Shown: one piece after another, positions 38,520 through 47,016 of the stretch
Position numbering within the stretch: position 1 is the stretch's first letter
Layout of the letters: each line of letters opens with the position of its first letter
Made by a program: the position numbers and the translations under genes
The notes under the pieces: generated by a model
The model's input: only the letters and a program-made list of their open reading frames with translations
The model's database searches: none
What the model was told of the DNA's origin: nothing
DNA from: Candidatus Brocadia sp.
GTDB lineage: Bacteria > Planctomycetota > Brocadiia > Brocadiales > Brocadiaceae
Direction of reading: 5' to 3'
NCBI GenBank assembly: GCA_011525665.1
Contig: WYAU01000055.1
Coordinates: 1-62,188, forward strand
DNA: 62,188 bases

Positions 38520-39896
38520 TTATAATAATTCCCTGCATTTCTCGATAAGATTTTCCATATGCATACTTCGGGAACCCTTGATTAACACCACGTCATTTTC
38601 TCGGAGCTCCTGGATATCTGACACCGTGATATCAGCAACGTCCTTGAAACTGCTGATCCGTTCTTCATGCATACCGGACAATTTTGCGGCCTTTGCAATT
38701 TCAGACGCGCGTTCTCCCACCGTCCATAGCAAATCAATATCGAGATGGGCCACTATTTCCCCGATTTCTCTATGCAACTGCAAAGATTCTTCTCCTAGCT
38801 CGAGCATGTCTCCGCAAATAAATACCTTTCTCCTCGCTGTATCCGTTTCATTGAGATATTCCAAAGCTGCACGCACCGACGCAGGATTTGCATTGTAGGC
38901 GTCGTTAATGAGTGTTATATTCCCCATGCGCTGTTGTTCAATCCTCATGTGAGGTAGCGCAAAGGAAGAAAAAGCATCCTTCAGATCGCTGATCCGATGC
39001 CCCAGTGCACGGCATACCGCAAAAGACGCCAAACAGTTATAAATATTATGATAACCCGGAATGGGAAAATATATTTCACAGTTTCCGTCAATTATCAAAA
39101 CATAACCCCGGTCTCTTTTCTTCACGCCAGTACAGCGTACCCGTGCGTGAGGATTAAAACCAAAACTTACTGCGTCTCCCCCGAATCCTCCGGAAATCTT
39201 AACACACCAGGGATTATCAGCGTTATACACAAATACACCGTCTTTGCCGAGATTTTCCAGTATTTCCCCCTTGGCCAGTGCAACCCCCTCGATACTGCCG
39301 AGACCCTCGAGATGGGTCTTTGAAACATTCACAATCACGGCAACGTCAGGGGCGCCGATGTCAGATAAACGTCGAATTTCCCCCGGGGCATTTGTGCCCA
39401 TTTCCAGCACACCGTACCGATGCCTATTCTCAATTTCAAATATCGTTAACGGTACGCCGATAAAATTATTAAAACTTTTTTGTGATTTTACCGCCGGACC
39501 GAAATAAGACAATAAGTGGTGCGTCATCTCTTTCGTGGTTGTCTTCCCATTGCTCCCGGTGATCCCGATAATTTTCGTTTCCAATTTTCGGCGATAATAC
39601 TTTGCCAGATCACCTAACGCCTTTACAACGTCCCTTACCCGAATCAGGGGAAAATCCATGCATCCGAACTCCCGTTGCATTTCATGTGAAACAACCGCGC
39701 CCCTTGCGCCGGCATTCATCGCCTGCCGAATAAACTGATGACCATCGTACCGCTCCCCTCTAAGCGCAAAAAACAAATCTCCTTTTCGGATATTTCGGCT
39801 GTCCGTGGATACACCCCGTACCTGTATACTTTTGTCGCCAGGCGCCATACTCCCGCGGACAGCATTTGCCACATCATCAAGAGATAAAACTTCCAT
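38520..39896 (-). CDS. murF: UDP-N-acetylmuramoyl-tripeptide--D-alanyl-D-alanine ligase
   Basis: This 458-residue Mur ligase attaches D-Ala-D-Ala to the tripeptide precursor. The N-terminal domain recognises the uracil-containing substrate (GVSTDSRNIRKGDLFFALRG near 28-47). The P-loop GITGSNGKTTTKEMTHHLL lies near 110-128. MGTNAPGEI, NVSKTHLEGLGS and NDAYNANPASVRAAL are family motifs. It follows murE by 17 nt. Confidence 0.97.
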   Translation of the reverse strand: MEVLSLDDVANAVRGSMAPGDKSIQVRGVSTDSRNIRKGDLFFALRGERYDGHQFIRQAMNAGARGAVVSHEMQREFGCMDFPLIRVRDVVKALGDLAKYYRRKLETKIIGITGSNGKTTTKEMTHHLLSYFGPAVKSQKSFNNFIGVPLTIFEIENRHRYGVLEMGTNAPGEIRRLSDIGAPDVAVIVNVSKTHLEGLGSIEGVALAKGEILENLGKDGVFVYNADNPWCVKISGGFGGDAVSFGFNPHARVRCTGVKKRDRGYVLIIDGNCEIYFPIPGYHNIYNCLASFAVCRALGHRISDLKDAFSSFALPHMRIEQQRMGNITLINDAYNANPASVRAALEYLNETDTARRKVFICGDMLELGEESLQLHREIGEIVAHLDIDLLWTVGERASEIAKAAKLSGMHEERISSFKDVADITVSDIQELRENDVVLIKGSRSMHMENLIEKCRELL

Positions 39897-39913
39897 TTCG
39901 TTGTTTCACCTGC

Positions 39914-41383
39914 TTAAATACGCGCTACCCCAGCGCCCTCCAGGATTTGCCTTACGATCTCGCGATCGTCAAAAGGGATTGTGGCACCTTTTGTTATCTG
40001 ATAGTGTTCATGACCCTTTCCTGCAATAATTACAGCATCACCCTTTTTTGCCTCCGAGAGTGCTTCTGCAATAGCAGTTTTTCTATCGGAGTGCACCCGG
40101 AAAGAACCGCGCTTTCTTACGCCTTTTTGAATTTCGGATATAATATCATAAGGGTCTTCGGAGCGGGGATTATCGCTTGTTATCCAGAAAAGGTCTGAGT
40201 ATTTTTCTGCAACATGCCCCATTTTGGGCCTTTTCTTTCTGTCCCTATCTCCGCCGCATCCAAAAACCAAAATAACGCGTCCTGCCGTTATTGCCCGCAG
40301 GGTACTCAGGACAACCTGCAACGCCTGATGCGTGTGGGCGAAGTCAATATAGACATCGAAATCCTGTCCACAATCAACTTTTTCCAGACGACCCGCTACG
40401 ACGCTTAAAGATTCAATACCCGCTTTTATTATATCAATCTTAAAACCCAGCGCCAATGCATTGGCAGCTGCGGCCAATGCGTTATAAATATTATGTTTAC
40501 CGGTCAATTTTCCGTTAACAAGCGCTTTCCCCCACGGGGAATTCAGTAAAAATTTTGTTCCCTCTGCGCCCATGTGTATTATTTCGGCGGTTACATCCGC
40601 ATTCTTTTTCTTTATACCATACCAGACGACCGGTGATTTTGCGCACTCCGCAAAATGTTTACTCGCATTATGATCGGCATTCAGGATGGCAAACCCTTTA
40701 GCGCCTAATCCTTTTACCAGTTTAAGCTTTTCCGCTCTGTAATTCCTTATATTTGCATGGTAATCAAGATGCTCAATGGATAAATTCGTAAAGATTGCGG
40801 AACTGAAACGAACCCCATCTAACCGGTGCTGAGAGAGGGCATGCGAGGATGCTTCTATTACCGCGTATTTTATACCTGATGTAAGCATTTCGGACAGATA
40901 ACTCTGGATTTCAACTGATTCGGGAGTAGTCTCCTGTGCGGGTATCACCCTGTTTCCTATCTGGTAGTTAATCGTGCCTATCAGGCCGGCCTTCTCTCCG
41001 GAAGCTTCAATGATTGATTTTGTAAGATATGATGTGGTTGTTTTACCGTTCGTTCCCGTAATGCCGACAACAGTCATGCGGGAAGAAGGTTCTCCATAAA
41101 AACAGCAGCTCAGCGTCGCAAGGGCAGAGCGTGTATTTGAAACGATGATCCGCGGTATTTGTGGAGTAACATCGACCTTTTTTTCCACAACAAGCGCAAT
41201 GGCCCCTTTCTCACGCGCATCGGCAACAAAATCGTGTCCATCCACCTTATGCCCTTTGATGGCAACAAACGCATAACCTCCTTGGACCCTTCGTGAGTCA
41301 TGGGTTATCCCGCACACTTCCTTTTCCACAAAATCGGAATATTCGTGGTCTTTCAGACAAGAACAAAGCTCACTTAATTTCAT
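39914..41383 (-). CDS. murE: UDP-N-acetylmuramoyl-L-alanyl-D-glutamate--2,6-diaminopimelate ligase
   Basis: This 489-residue Mur ligase adds the third amino acid of the stem peptide. The P-loop VVGITGTNGKTTTSYLTK lies near 104-121. ASSHALSQHRLDGVRF and NLSIEHLDYHANIRNYRAEK (carrying the carbamoylated Lys) follow. The C-terminal specificity motif reads SDNPRSEDP; DNPR is the form found in meso-diaminopimelate-adding enzymes, so a DAP-type stem peptide is predicted. Confidence 0.96.
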   Translation of the reverse strand: MKLSELCSCLKDHEYSDFVEKEVCGITHDSRRVQGGYAFVAIKGHKVDGHDFVADAREKGAIALVVEKKVDVTPQIPRIIVSNTRSALATLSCCFYGEPSSRMTVVGITGTNGKTTTSYLTKSIIEASGEKAGLIGTINYQIGNRVIPAQETTPESVEIQSYLSEMLTSGIKYAVIEASSHALSQHRLDGVRFSSAIFTNLSIEHLDYHANIRNYRAEKLKLVKGLGAKGFAILNADHNASKHFAECAKSPVVWYGIKKKNADVTAEIIHMGAEGTKFLLNSPWGKALVNGKLTGKHNIYNALAAAANALALGFKIDIIKAGIESLSVVAGRLEKVDCGQDFDVYIDFAHTHQALQVVLSTLRAITAGRVILVFGCGGDRDRKKRPKMGHVAEKYSDLFWITSDNPRSEDPYDIISEIQKGVRKRGSFRVHSDRKTAIAEALSEAKKGDAVIIAGKGHEHYQITKGATIPFDDREIVRQILEGAGVARI

Positions 41384-41421
41384 AGACCCTTACTTGGCTT
41401 TCCGTAGAAATCCCCTGCTTT

Positions 41422-41667
41422 TTAACGGGAAAAACAATTTATTTTCAATGTTGCATCAAAGCCCTGTGTTTTTTTACTCTTTGATTGAATAATCCGCTCG
41501 TACAAGTGCCTTGTCCTGTTAACCTTATCAACTTCCTCGGCATATTCCTTTAAAAGTCTGTCCAGGATTTCCCTGTTGTTCGTCCGGGCAATTTCAAGCT
41601 CTTTTTCCGTGGCATACAAACTGTACCATAAGATAAAATTTTGTTTTTCAATTTCTTTTTGCGTCAT
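41422..41667 (-). CDS. Small coiled-coil protein between ftsI and murE, unknown function
   Basis: An 81-residue acidic/basic protein (starting MTQKEIEKQNFILWYSLYAT) predicted to be almost wholly helical, with a probable coiled coil over residues 15-60. It has no signal peptide or membrane segment. It is codirectional with ftsI and murE and fills the space between them, so it probably belongs to the operon. The family was not recognised. The low-complexity region around it makes coding status probable, not certain. Confidence 0.5.
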   Translation of the reverse strand: MTQKEIEKQNFILWYSLYATEKELEIARTNNREILDRLLKEYAEEVDKVNRTRHLYERIIQSKSKKTQGFDATLKINCFSR

Positions 41668-41782
41668 CTTTTCGCCCCTTTCCTTTGCCCATATCTCTCG
41701 TAAAAACTAAAAATATATTATCATAGATTTCTTGTCTTTTCACGCCATCAAAATCACGTCTACGGGAATACGCAGAAAAGAA

Positions 41783-43522
41783 CTATTGCATTGCCATTTT
41801 GAATCCCGAGGGTTCCACTCCCAGATAAACAAGAGATCGTCTTATGATCTCCCCTACAACGGGGGCTGCAACGATACCGCCATAATATTCACCTTTCTGA
41901 GGTTCATTAATCATAACCAGGACACAAAGACGGGGTCGCTCCGCGGGAGCATAGGCGATAAAAGAGCCCACATATTTTTCATGAGAATATCGCCCTCCTT
42001 CACCCTCGATCTTTTGTGACGTACCCGTTTTTCCCGCGACATCGTATTCCAGCAGGTTTGCATTCTTCCCTGTGCCTTCGGCAACAACCCTCATCAGTAT
42101 AGGATTCATGACATTCCGTGCAACGTTTGCATTCATTACCCGCCTCACGGGTTGCGGACACGGGAAATCATCCCGTGCCTGGTTATTGTTTTTTATTATT
42201 GATTTTACAATCTTCGGGCTGAGCAACAGTCCGCCATTGGGAATGCTGCAGAAAGCCGTAATAAACTGGAGCGGCGTGACTGCTATTTCGTGTCCTATGG
42301 AAACGGATATCAGGGAGTATTTTTTTGACCACTGCTTCACAGGACGGAAGATGCCGCCAATTTCTCCCGGCAGCTCTATCCCCGTTCTTTCTCCAAAATT
42401 GAATTGCTTAAGATATCGGTACATCTTTTCATTTCCCATGAGCATACCTATTTTAGCCATTCCTATATTACTCGAATGAATGATAATCTCAGAAACGGTA
42501 AGATTGCCATATCTATGTGTATCACGCAGCTTCCTCCCCTCTATATTGCCGCTGCCATTTTCGCAAAAAAAAACGTCGTCAGGCCTTGCCACACCCTGCT
42601 CAAACACACCCGAAATCACGAGGGGTTTCATCAATGAACCCGGCTCATAACAATCGGTGATAGCCAGATTTCTCCTGGCTCCCGGAGGATATTTTTTGAA
42701 ATGATTGGGATTAAACGCAGGATAGTTGGCCATGGCCAATACTTCCCCCGTCATCGGATCCATAACAAGTGCCGTTGCGGAGGAGGGTTTCCATTTTTCC
42801 CAGGCAATTTCCAGCTCTTCCTCGGTGATACGCTGAATATTCGCATCAATCGTCAATACAACGTCATTCCCGTGTCTGGGCAATTGTACTTCTGCATCCG
42901 GCGTTATAATCTGACGTTGCAGCGCGTCCCGAACGATCAATTTATACCCGGTTTCCCCGGACAGTACCTCATCAAATGACAGTTCGATTCCTTCGAGTCC
43001 CTTTTCGTCAATATTGGCAAATCCGAGGATATGACTGCCCAAGTGGTCATGGGGATAAAAACGGTGATACTCGTGTTTTATATACACCCCTTTGAGAGAC
43101 GATTTTGCTACCAAACCGAGTTCTTCATCACCGATCTTTCGCTTAATCCAAACAAATCGATTGCCTTTATTCAGGAGTTTGCCTATCCTTGATGGACTAA
43201 GTTTTAGTATCTTTCCGAGTTGATTCGCCACATGAGAGGGATCTTCAATTTCGGCAGGGTCGGCATACACGGAACCGACTTGTAAAGATTCTGCAAGCGT
43301 GATTCCGTTTCTGTCCAGGATGGAGCCTCTTCTTGCAGGCAACTCAATCTTTTTGCACTGCTGCATTCTCGCCAGTTCCAGATATTTATCATGTTCACCG
43401 AGTTGGAGCCGCCCTAAATGAACCGCCAGCGCAATAAAAATCCCGATGAGAAAAATACCCGTTATGTTGGCCCAAAATTTGTGTTTTTTTAAAGGCGTCA
43501 TATTGACAATTCCCAAAGGCAT
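41783..43522 (-). CDS. ftsI: Division-type transpeptidase FtsI (PBP3/PBP2B class)
   Basis: A 579-residue class B penicillin-binding protein. It has one N-terminal membrane helix (about 17-37) and a PBP dimerisation domain (about 55-200, with RRGSILDRNGITLAES). The transpeptidase domain contains all three motifs: SLMK near 293 (catalytic Ser), SSN near 348, and KTGTS near 498. No PASTA repeats follow. It should crosslink septal peptidoglycan with FtsW. Met8 (43501) is an alternative start. It is separated from the ftsL-like gene by 241 bp carrying an inverted repeat. Confidence 0.94.
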   Translation of the reverse strand: MPLGIVNMTPLKKHKFWANITGIFLIGIFIALAVHLGRLQLGEHDKYLELARMQQCKKIELPARRGSILDRNGITLAESLQVGSVYADPAEIEDPSHVANQLGKILKLSPSRIGKLLNKGNRFVWIKRKIGDEELGLVAKSSLKGVYIKHEYHRFYPHDHLGSHILGFANIDEKGLEGIELSFDEVLSGETGYKLIVRDALQRQIITPDAEVQLPRHGNDVVLTIDANIQRITEEELEIAWEKWKPSSATALVMDPMTGEVLAMANYPAFNPNHFKKYPPGARRNLAITDCYEPGSLMKPLVISGVFEQGVARPDDVFFCENGSGNIEGRKLRDTHRYGNLTVSEIIIHSSNIGMAKIGMLMGNEKMYRYLKQFNFGERTGIELPGEIGGIFRPVKQWSKKYSLISVSIGHEIAVTPLQFITAFCSIPNGGLLLSPKIVKSIIKNNNQARDDFPCPQPVRRVMNANVARNVMNPILMRVVAEGTGKNANLLEYDVAGKTGTSQKIEGEGGRYSHEKYVGSFIAYAPAERPRLCVLVMINEPQKGEYYGGIVAAPVVGEIIRRSLVYLGVEPSGFKMAMQ

Positions 43523-43562
43523 TTATGAAGCTATCATAATCATTATCATTGAAAAATATTTA

Positions 43563-43607
43563 CGGACGCTTTCAAGACAAAAAACATCTTTGCCCCGAAA
43601 GCGTCCG
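43563..43607. repeat. Perfect 11-bp inverted repeat between ftsL and ftsI
   Basis: CGGACGCTTTC (43563-43573) and GAAAGCGTCCG (43597-43607) are perfect inverted copies separated by 23 nt. In the dcw transcript this forms a stable stem-loop 41 nt before the ftsI start. It is not followed by a T-run on the minus strand, so it is not an ordinary intrinsic terminator. It could be an mRNA processing or attenuation element. The rest of the 241-bp interval shows no gene. Confidence 0.6.
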
Positions 43608-43763
43608 GGAGGAGGGCTCAACAGATACGAAAACACACCAATTGCTTTGCCATGCATGCACAACAACCTCTTCGTAATAATTGTGACGCAGTTAGGGGCG
43701 GAGCCTTTTTGCCAACTGCCATCAGGGGAAAAACGACTCTACTTCTCTGGATGCCCAAAAATT

Positions 43764-44144
43764 TTAATAATGCAAAGAACAACAATCCACAGCCATTCCC
43801 TTTTGGGTATATAAATCCTTCTTCAGGTTCGTCTTCATCGTTTTCATCGTTTTCGTCACGCTTTTTTTCACTTTTATCCGTCCGGCTACCATTATTCCCG
43901 ATGAATCTTCCTGCAGAACAAGAGGCAGCTTCAGTGACTGTACCTTATAGGCCACATTTTCAGGTGTTTTTAACCGGCCGACATGATAGTTCAGCTTTCT
44001 ATTTGTTTCCGATAACTCATCACAATGCCTTTGCAATTTAGCCACCTGATACCCTACTTCTATAATTTTGTTTCTTTCCCACACCACGAACACCGCCATT
44101 GCAATTGCTATGACAAATATTACCAATATCCTCGATACATTCAT
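43764..44144 (-). CDS. ftsL: FtsL-like bitopic division protein
   Basis: A 126-residue protein with an N-terminal membrane helix (VSRILVIFVIAIAMAVFVVW, residues 3-22). A periplasmic leucine-zipper-like coiled coil (about 28-62) with KLQRHCDELSETNRKLNYHV follows. This is the FtsL/DivIC architecture, and the place between rsmH and ftsI is the standard ftsL locus. A low-complexity basic tail (KTMKTMKT) ends the protein. It starts 1 nt after the rsmH stop. FtsL sequences are poorly conserved, so the call relies on topology and position. Confidence 0.75.
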   Translation of the reverse strand: MNVSRILVIFVIAIAMAVFVVWERNKIIEVGYQVAKLQRHCDELSETNRKLNYHVGRLKTPENVAYKVQSLKLPLVLQEDSSGIMVAGRIKVKKSVTKTMKTMKTNLKKDLYTQKGMAVDCCSLHY

Positions 44145-44145
44145 A

Positions 44146-45042
44146 TCAAATCCTTTCTGCAGACCTCAGTTTTGCGCTCCTGCACCGAATATTTCTTTGT
44201 CTCTCAACCTCGCCCGGAGTTACCGGCTTCTTTGTAAGTATCGTGAATATCTTCTGGTTGGCCCTTTCTGCAAATACATTCTTTACAATCCGATCCTCAA
44301 GAGAATGGAAACTTATAACTACAACGCGGGCACCCGTTTCCATGTAAGTATGAATCCTATCCAAAAAACCCTCTAAACTTTCCAACTCCCTGTTTACCGC
44401 AATTCTCAACGCCTGAAAGACCCTTGTAGCCGGATGAATTTTACTTTTCCCTTTCGGTATAACCCGTTCAATTAAGTCGGCCAGTTGCCTCGTTGAAGCA
44501 ATACCTCCCGCATCTGCTTCCCTTCGTATCGCCCTTGCAATCCGCGCTGACCATCGCTCTTCCCCGTATCTTCTGAATAATTCTTCCAATTCCTTTACGG
44601 AAAACCTCCGGATTAGCTCCTGAGCAGTACCCCCTTGTGAACGGTCCATTCTCATATCCAGCGGTCCCTCTTTCGAGAAACTAAAGCCGCGGTCCGCCCG
44701 ATCAAACTGCAATGAGGACGCCCCTAAATCAAGCAACACGCCATGAACCTTTCTGACTCCTGCCTGCCTCAATACCTCGTCAACATCGGAATAGTCGGCA
44801 TGGTAAAGTTTAAAAGGGCACCCTATTTTTGAGAGATAGTGTTTTGCCATCTGCAAAATTTCCATGTCCCTATCAATGCCAATCAAAAAACCGTCCGGGC
44901 CTATTTTTGTCATAATTCTGCCTGCATGCCCCCCGTTTCCCACGGTGCCGTCTAATATGATGTGGCCCGCTTTCGGACGGAGGTAATCTAGCACTTCTTC
45001 GACCATCACAGGCTGGTGAAGAAGGTTGTTTGTATCATCCAT
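44146..45042 (-). CDS. rsmH: 16S rRNA (cytosine-1402-N4)-methyltransferase RsmH
   Basis: This 298-residue SAM-dependent methyltransferase (formerly MraW) modifies the ribosomal P-site. It shows HQPVMVEEVLDYLRP at the N-terminus, the SAM motif ILDGTVGNGGHAGRIM near 29-44, and VLLDLGASSLQFD near 100-112. RGFSFSKEGPLDMRMD, ATRVFQALRIAVNREL and VISFHSLEDRIVK follow. It is the second gene of the dcw cluster, 12 nt after mraZ. Confidence 0.97.
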   Translation of the reverse strand: MDDTNNLLHQPVMVEEVLDYLRPKAGHIILDGTVGNGGHAGRIMTKIGPDGFLIGIDRDMEILQMAKHYLSKIGCPFKLYHADYSDVDEVLRQAGVRKVHGVLLDLGASSLQFDRADRGFSFSKEGPLDMRMDRSQGGTAQELIRRFSVKELEELFRRYGEERWSARIARAIRREADAGGIASTRQLADLIERVIPKGKSKIHPATRVFQALRIAVNRELESLEGFLDRIHTYMETGARVVVISFHSLEDRIVKNVFAERANQKIFTILTKKPVTPGEVERQRNIRCRSAKLRSAERI

Positions 45043-45054
45043 TTCGCCTGACTT

Positions 45055-45543
45055 CTATAACGAGGGGGGTTGTATCTGCCCTGCTTCTGCGGAAGGAAAA
45101 CCCAATTGGAACAAATCTTCAGCAATCTCTTCGAATCCCTTGTTATGTTCGGACTCGAAATCCTTCCAGGCCTTTTCATCCCAAACCTCAATACGGCTGC
45201 TTACCCCTACAATCACGACATTTTTTTGAATCCTGGCAATATCTTTTAAATACTGTGGGATCAGGATACGTCCTTGTTGATCACAATCGGGAATTTTCTG
45301 TGCTTTGGAAAAAAAAAGGCGCTGGAACTGGCGCGCCTTTTTATTCGTAAAAGAGAGTTGTTCTATCCGAAAAACGACACTCTGCCATACCCTGGGTGTG
45401 TACATGAATAAACATGTATCGAGTCCTCGAGTTATAAAAAATCCCTTTCCATCCTTCTCCACATCGATACTCTCACGAAGAGGGGCTGGTATGGCCAGTC
45501 TATTTTTGTCATCAATCGTATGATGGTACTCACCGGTGAACAT
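45055..45543 (-). CDS. mraZ: Transcriptional regulator MraZ
   Basis: A 162-residue member of the AbrB-like MraZ family with two tandem swapped-hairpin motifs. The first is near residues 1-50 (MFTGEYHHTIDDKNRLAIPA). The second is near 75-125 and includes DQQGRILIPQYLKDIARI. The ATG at 45543 gives the canonical MFTGEYHHTID start. An upstream in-frame GTG at 45561 would add six residues but lies inside the putative operator. A short tail after 140 (SEHNKGFEEIAEDLFQLG) extends past the usual length. MraZ represses or tunes its own dcw operon in studied bacteria. Confidence 0.94.
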   Translation of the reverse strand: MFTGEYHHTIDDKNRLAIPAPLRESIDVEKDGKGFFITRGLDTCLFMYTPRVWQSVVFRIEQLSFTNKKARQFQRLFFSKAQKIPDCDQQGRILIPQYLKDIARIQKNVVIVGVSSRIEVWDEKAWKDFESEHNKGFEEIAEDLFQLGFPSAEAGQIQPPSL

Positions 45544-45555
45544 TTTGGTTTTATT

Positions 45556-45581
45556 CCCCACTTTTCACCACTCGATACCAC
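45556..45581 (-). promoter_or_regulatory. Putative MraZ operator: three GTGG boxes at 10-bp spacing
   Basis: On the minus strand GTGGTA (45581-45576), GTGGTG (45571-45566) and GTGGGG (45561-45556) recur exactly every 10 bp just before the mraZ ATG. MraZ of studied bacteria binds tandem TGGG/GTGG repeats at one helical-turn spacing upstream of its own gene. The match in sequence, spacing and position is strong; binding is inferred. Confidence 0.7.
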
Positions 45582-45592
45582 TAACGGCTATG

Positions 45593-45620
45593 ACAATAAA
45601 CTTTTTTATTAAATTGTCAA
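45593..45620 (-). promoter_or_regulatory. Probable dcw operon promoter
   Basis: On the minus strand TTGACA (45620-45615) is followed after 16 bp by TATTGT (45598-45593), a 4/6 match to the -10 consensus. Transcription would start near 45586, immediately before the GTGG boxes, so a bound MraZ would block promoter clearance. This arrangement supports both sites. Confidence 0.55.
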
Positions 45621-45786
45621 GAAATATTTTTACTGCCCTTTCGGGCATCGAGAAATTGGATATCTTTCATATCCAAACTGTTGTAATACGTATTAAAGTG
45701 AATACCATATATGATGCTATCCTTCCCGACAAACCCCCCTCAAAATATTTCTCTGTTTTAGAATATTATTTTTCAATTTATACAAC

Positions 45787-45815
45787 TTGATTATTCTTCT
45801 TTAACATGATAAGAT
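45787..45815 (+). promoter_or_regulatory. Candidate queA promoter
   Basis: TTGATT (45787-45792) and TAAGAT (45810-45815), with 17-bp spacing, lie 16 bp upstream of the queA ATG. Both hexamers are moderate matches to the sigma70 consensus. The short distance leaves little room for a leader, so the site is only a candidate. Confidence 0.3.
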
Positions 45816-45830
45816 ATCCCAAAGAATCAA

Positions 45831-46910
45831 ATGAATGTCGCCGCGCCTAATCCTGTTACAATTTATACCAAATTATCCGACTACGATTATGACCTCCCGA
45901 AAGAGCTAATTGCTCAGCGTCCGCCGAAAAACCGTGATGATGCAAGAATGCTGATTTTGCATCGAACCAGCGGCAAAATAGAGCACCGTAAATTTCACGA
46001 AATCACCGAATATCTCCACCCCGGAGATTTATTGGTTCTGAACAACACCAGGGTAATACCTGCATTGATACCGGGAAAAAGAATCAGTGGTGCATTTCTT
46101 GAATTATTACTTACAGAAGAGAGAGGGGGAAACCGGTGGAAGGCGCTTATTAAATCGAATGCCACCTTAAAAATCGGTGAGGAAATTTATACTGAAGGCA
46201 ACATAATCTCCGCCACACTACTTGATAAAGCGGAAGACGGCTCATGGCTTATCGAATTTAACGGAAAATTTGATGTAAAAGAGATGCTGGGCAGAATCGG
46301 AAAAATGCCCTTACCACCTTATATAAAACGCGGTAAACATGAAGTAGCCTCATCATCAGATGCTGACAGAGAACGATACCAGACGGTATTTGCTCAAAAA
46401 GAAGGGGCAATCGCCGCACCTACGGCCGGCCTGCACTTCAGCCAAAACACCCTGGAAAAGATAAAGCAAAACGGCGCAGAAATAGCATTTGTTACCTTGC
46501 ACGTGGGAATAGGCACATTTTTGCCTGTCAAAACAGACGATATTCGGGACCACACCATGCACAAGGAATATTACGAATGTTCCCCGGAAATTATTCAAAA
46601 AATACAAAAGACCCGGGAGCAAAACAGACGTGTGGTCGCCGTTGGAAGCACTTCCTGCCGCGTCCTGGAGACAATCGCCATGAGTGATAAAACACCCCAA
46701 TTCTCCGGTTGGACGAATTTATTTATCTACCCTCCTTACAGTTTTAAATATGTTGATGTCCTGCTCACGAATTTTCACCTTCCCAAGACCACGCTGCTCA
46801 TGCTGGTCTCCGCCTTTGCGGGAAGGGAAAATATCATGAATGCTTACGAAATAGCCAAAGATAAAGGCTACCGTTTTTTTAGTTACGGTGATTGCATGAT
46901 GATTGTTTAA
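45831..46910 (+). CDS. queA: tRNA preQ1(34) S-adenosylmethionine ribosyltransferase-isomerase
   Basis: This 359-residue enzyme forms epoxyqueuosine in tRNA from preQ1 and SAM. It shows YDLPKELIAQRPPKNRDDARML near the start and the family motif GDLLVLNNTRVIPA near 66-79. PTAGLHFS, FVTLHVGIGTFLPVK, VGSTSCRVLE and TNFHLPKTTLLMLVSAFAG are further signatures. It begins at the ATG at 45831, adding a ten-residue leader before the first conserved segment. It diverges from the dcw cluster and converges with res. Confidence 0.96.
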   Translation: MNVAAPNPVTIYTKLSDYDYDLPKELIAQRPPKNRDDARMLILHRTSGKIEHRKFHEITEYLHPGDLLVLNNTRVIPALIPGKRISGAFLELLLTEERGGNRWKALIKSNATLKIGEEIYTEGNIISATLLDKAEDGSWLIEFNGKFDVKEMLGRIGKMPLPPYIKRGKHEVASSSDADRERYQTVFAQKEGAIAAPTAGLHFSQNTLEKIKQNGAEIAFVTLHVGIGTFLPVKTDDIRDHTMHKEYYECSPEIIQKIQKTREQNRRVVAVGSTSCRVLETIAMSDKTPQFSGWTNLFIYPPYSFKYVDVLLTNFHLPKTTLLMLVSAFAGRENIMNAYEIAKDKGYRFFSYGDCMMIV

Positions 46911-47016
46911 CTTAAAGGCTTATTTTATGACTTCATGAGTACCATTTCTTAAAAGGGTATTTTTTGCATATTTTATAACATGCTGGGCTATAATACCTTT
47001 TCCATTTCGCCTTTGT

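Noticed and set aside
45630-45645. GCCCTTTCGGGC hairpin between mraZ and queA as a terminator
   Set aside because: It lies between divergent genes, so no upstream transcript needs ending, and there is no T-run on either side.
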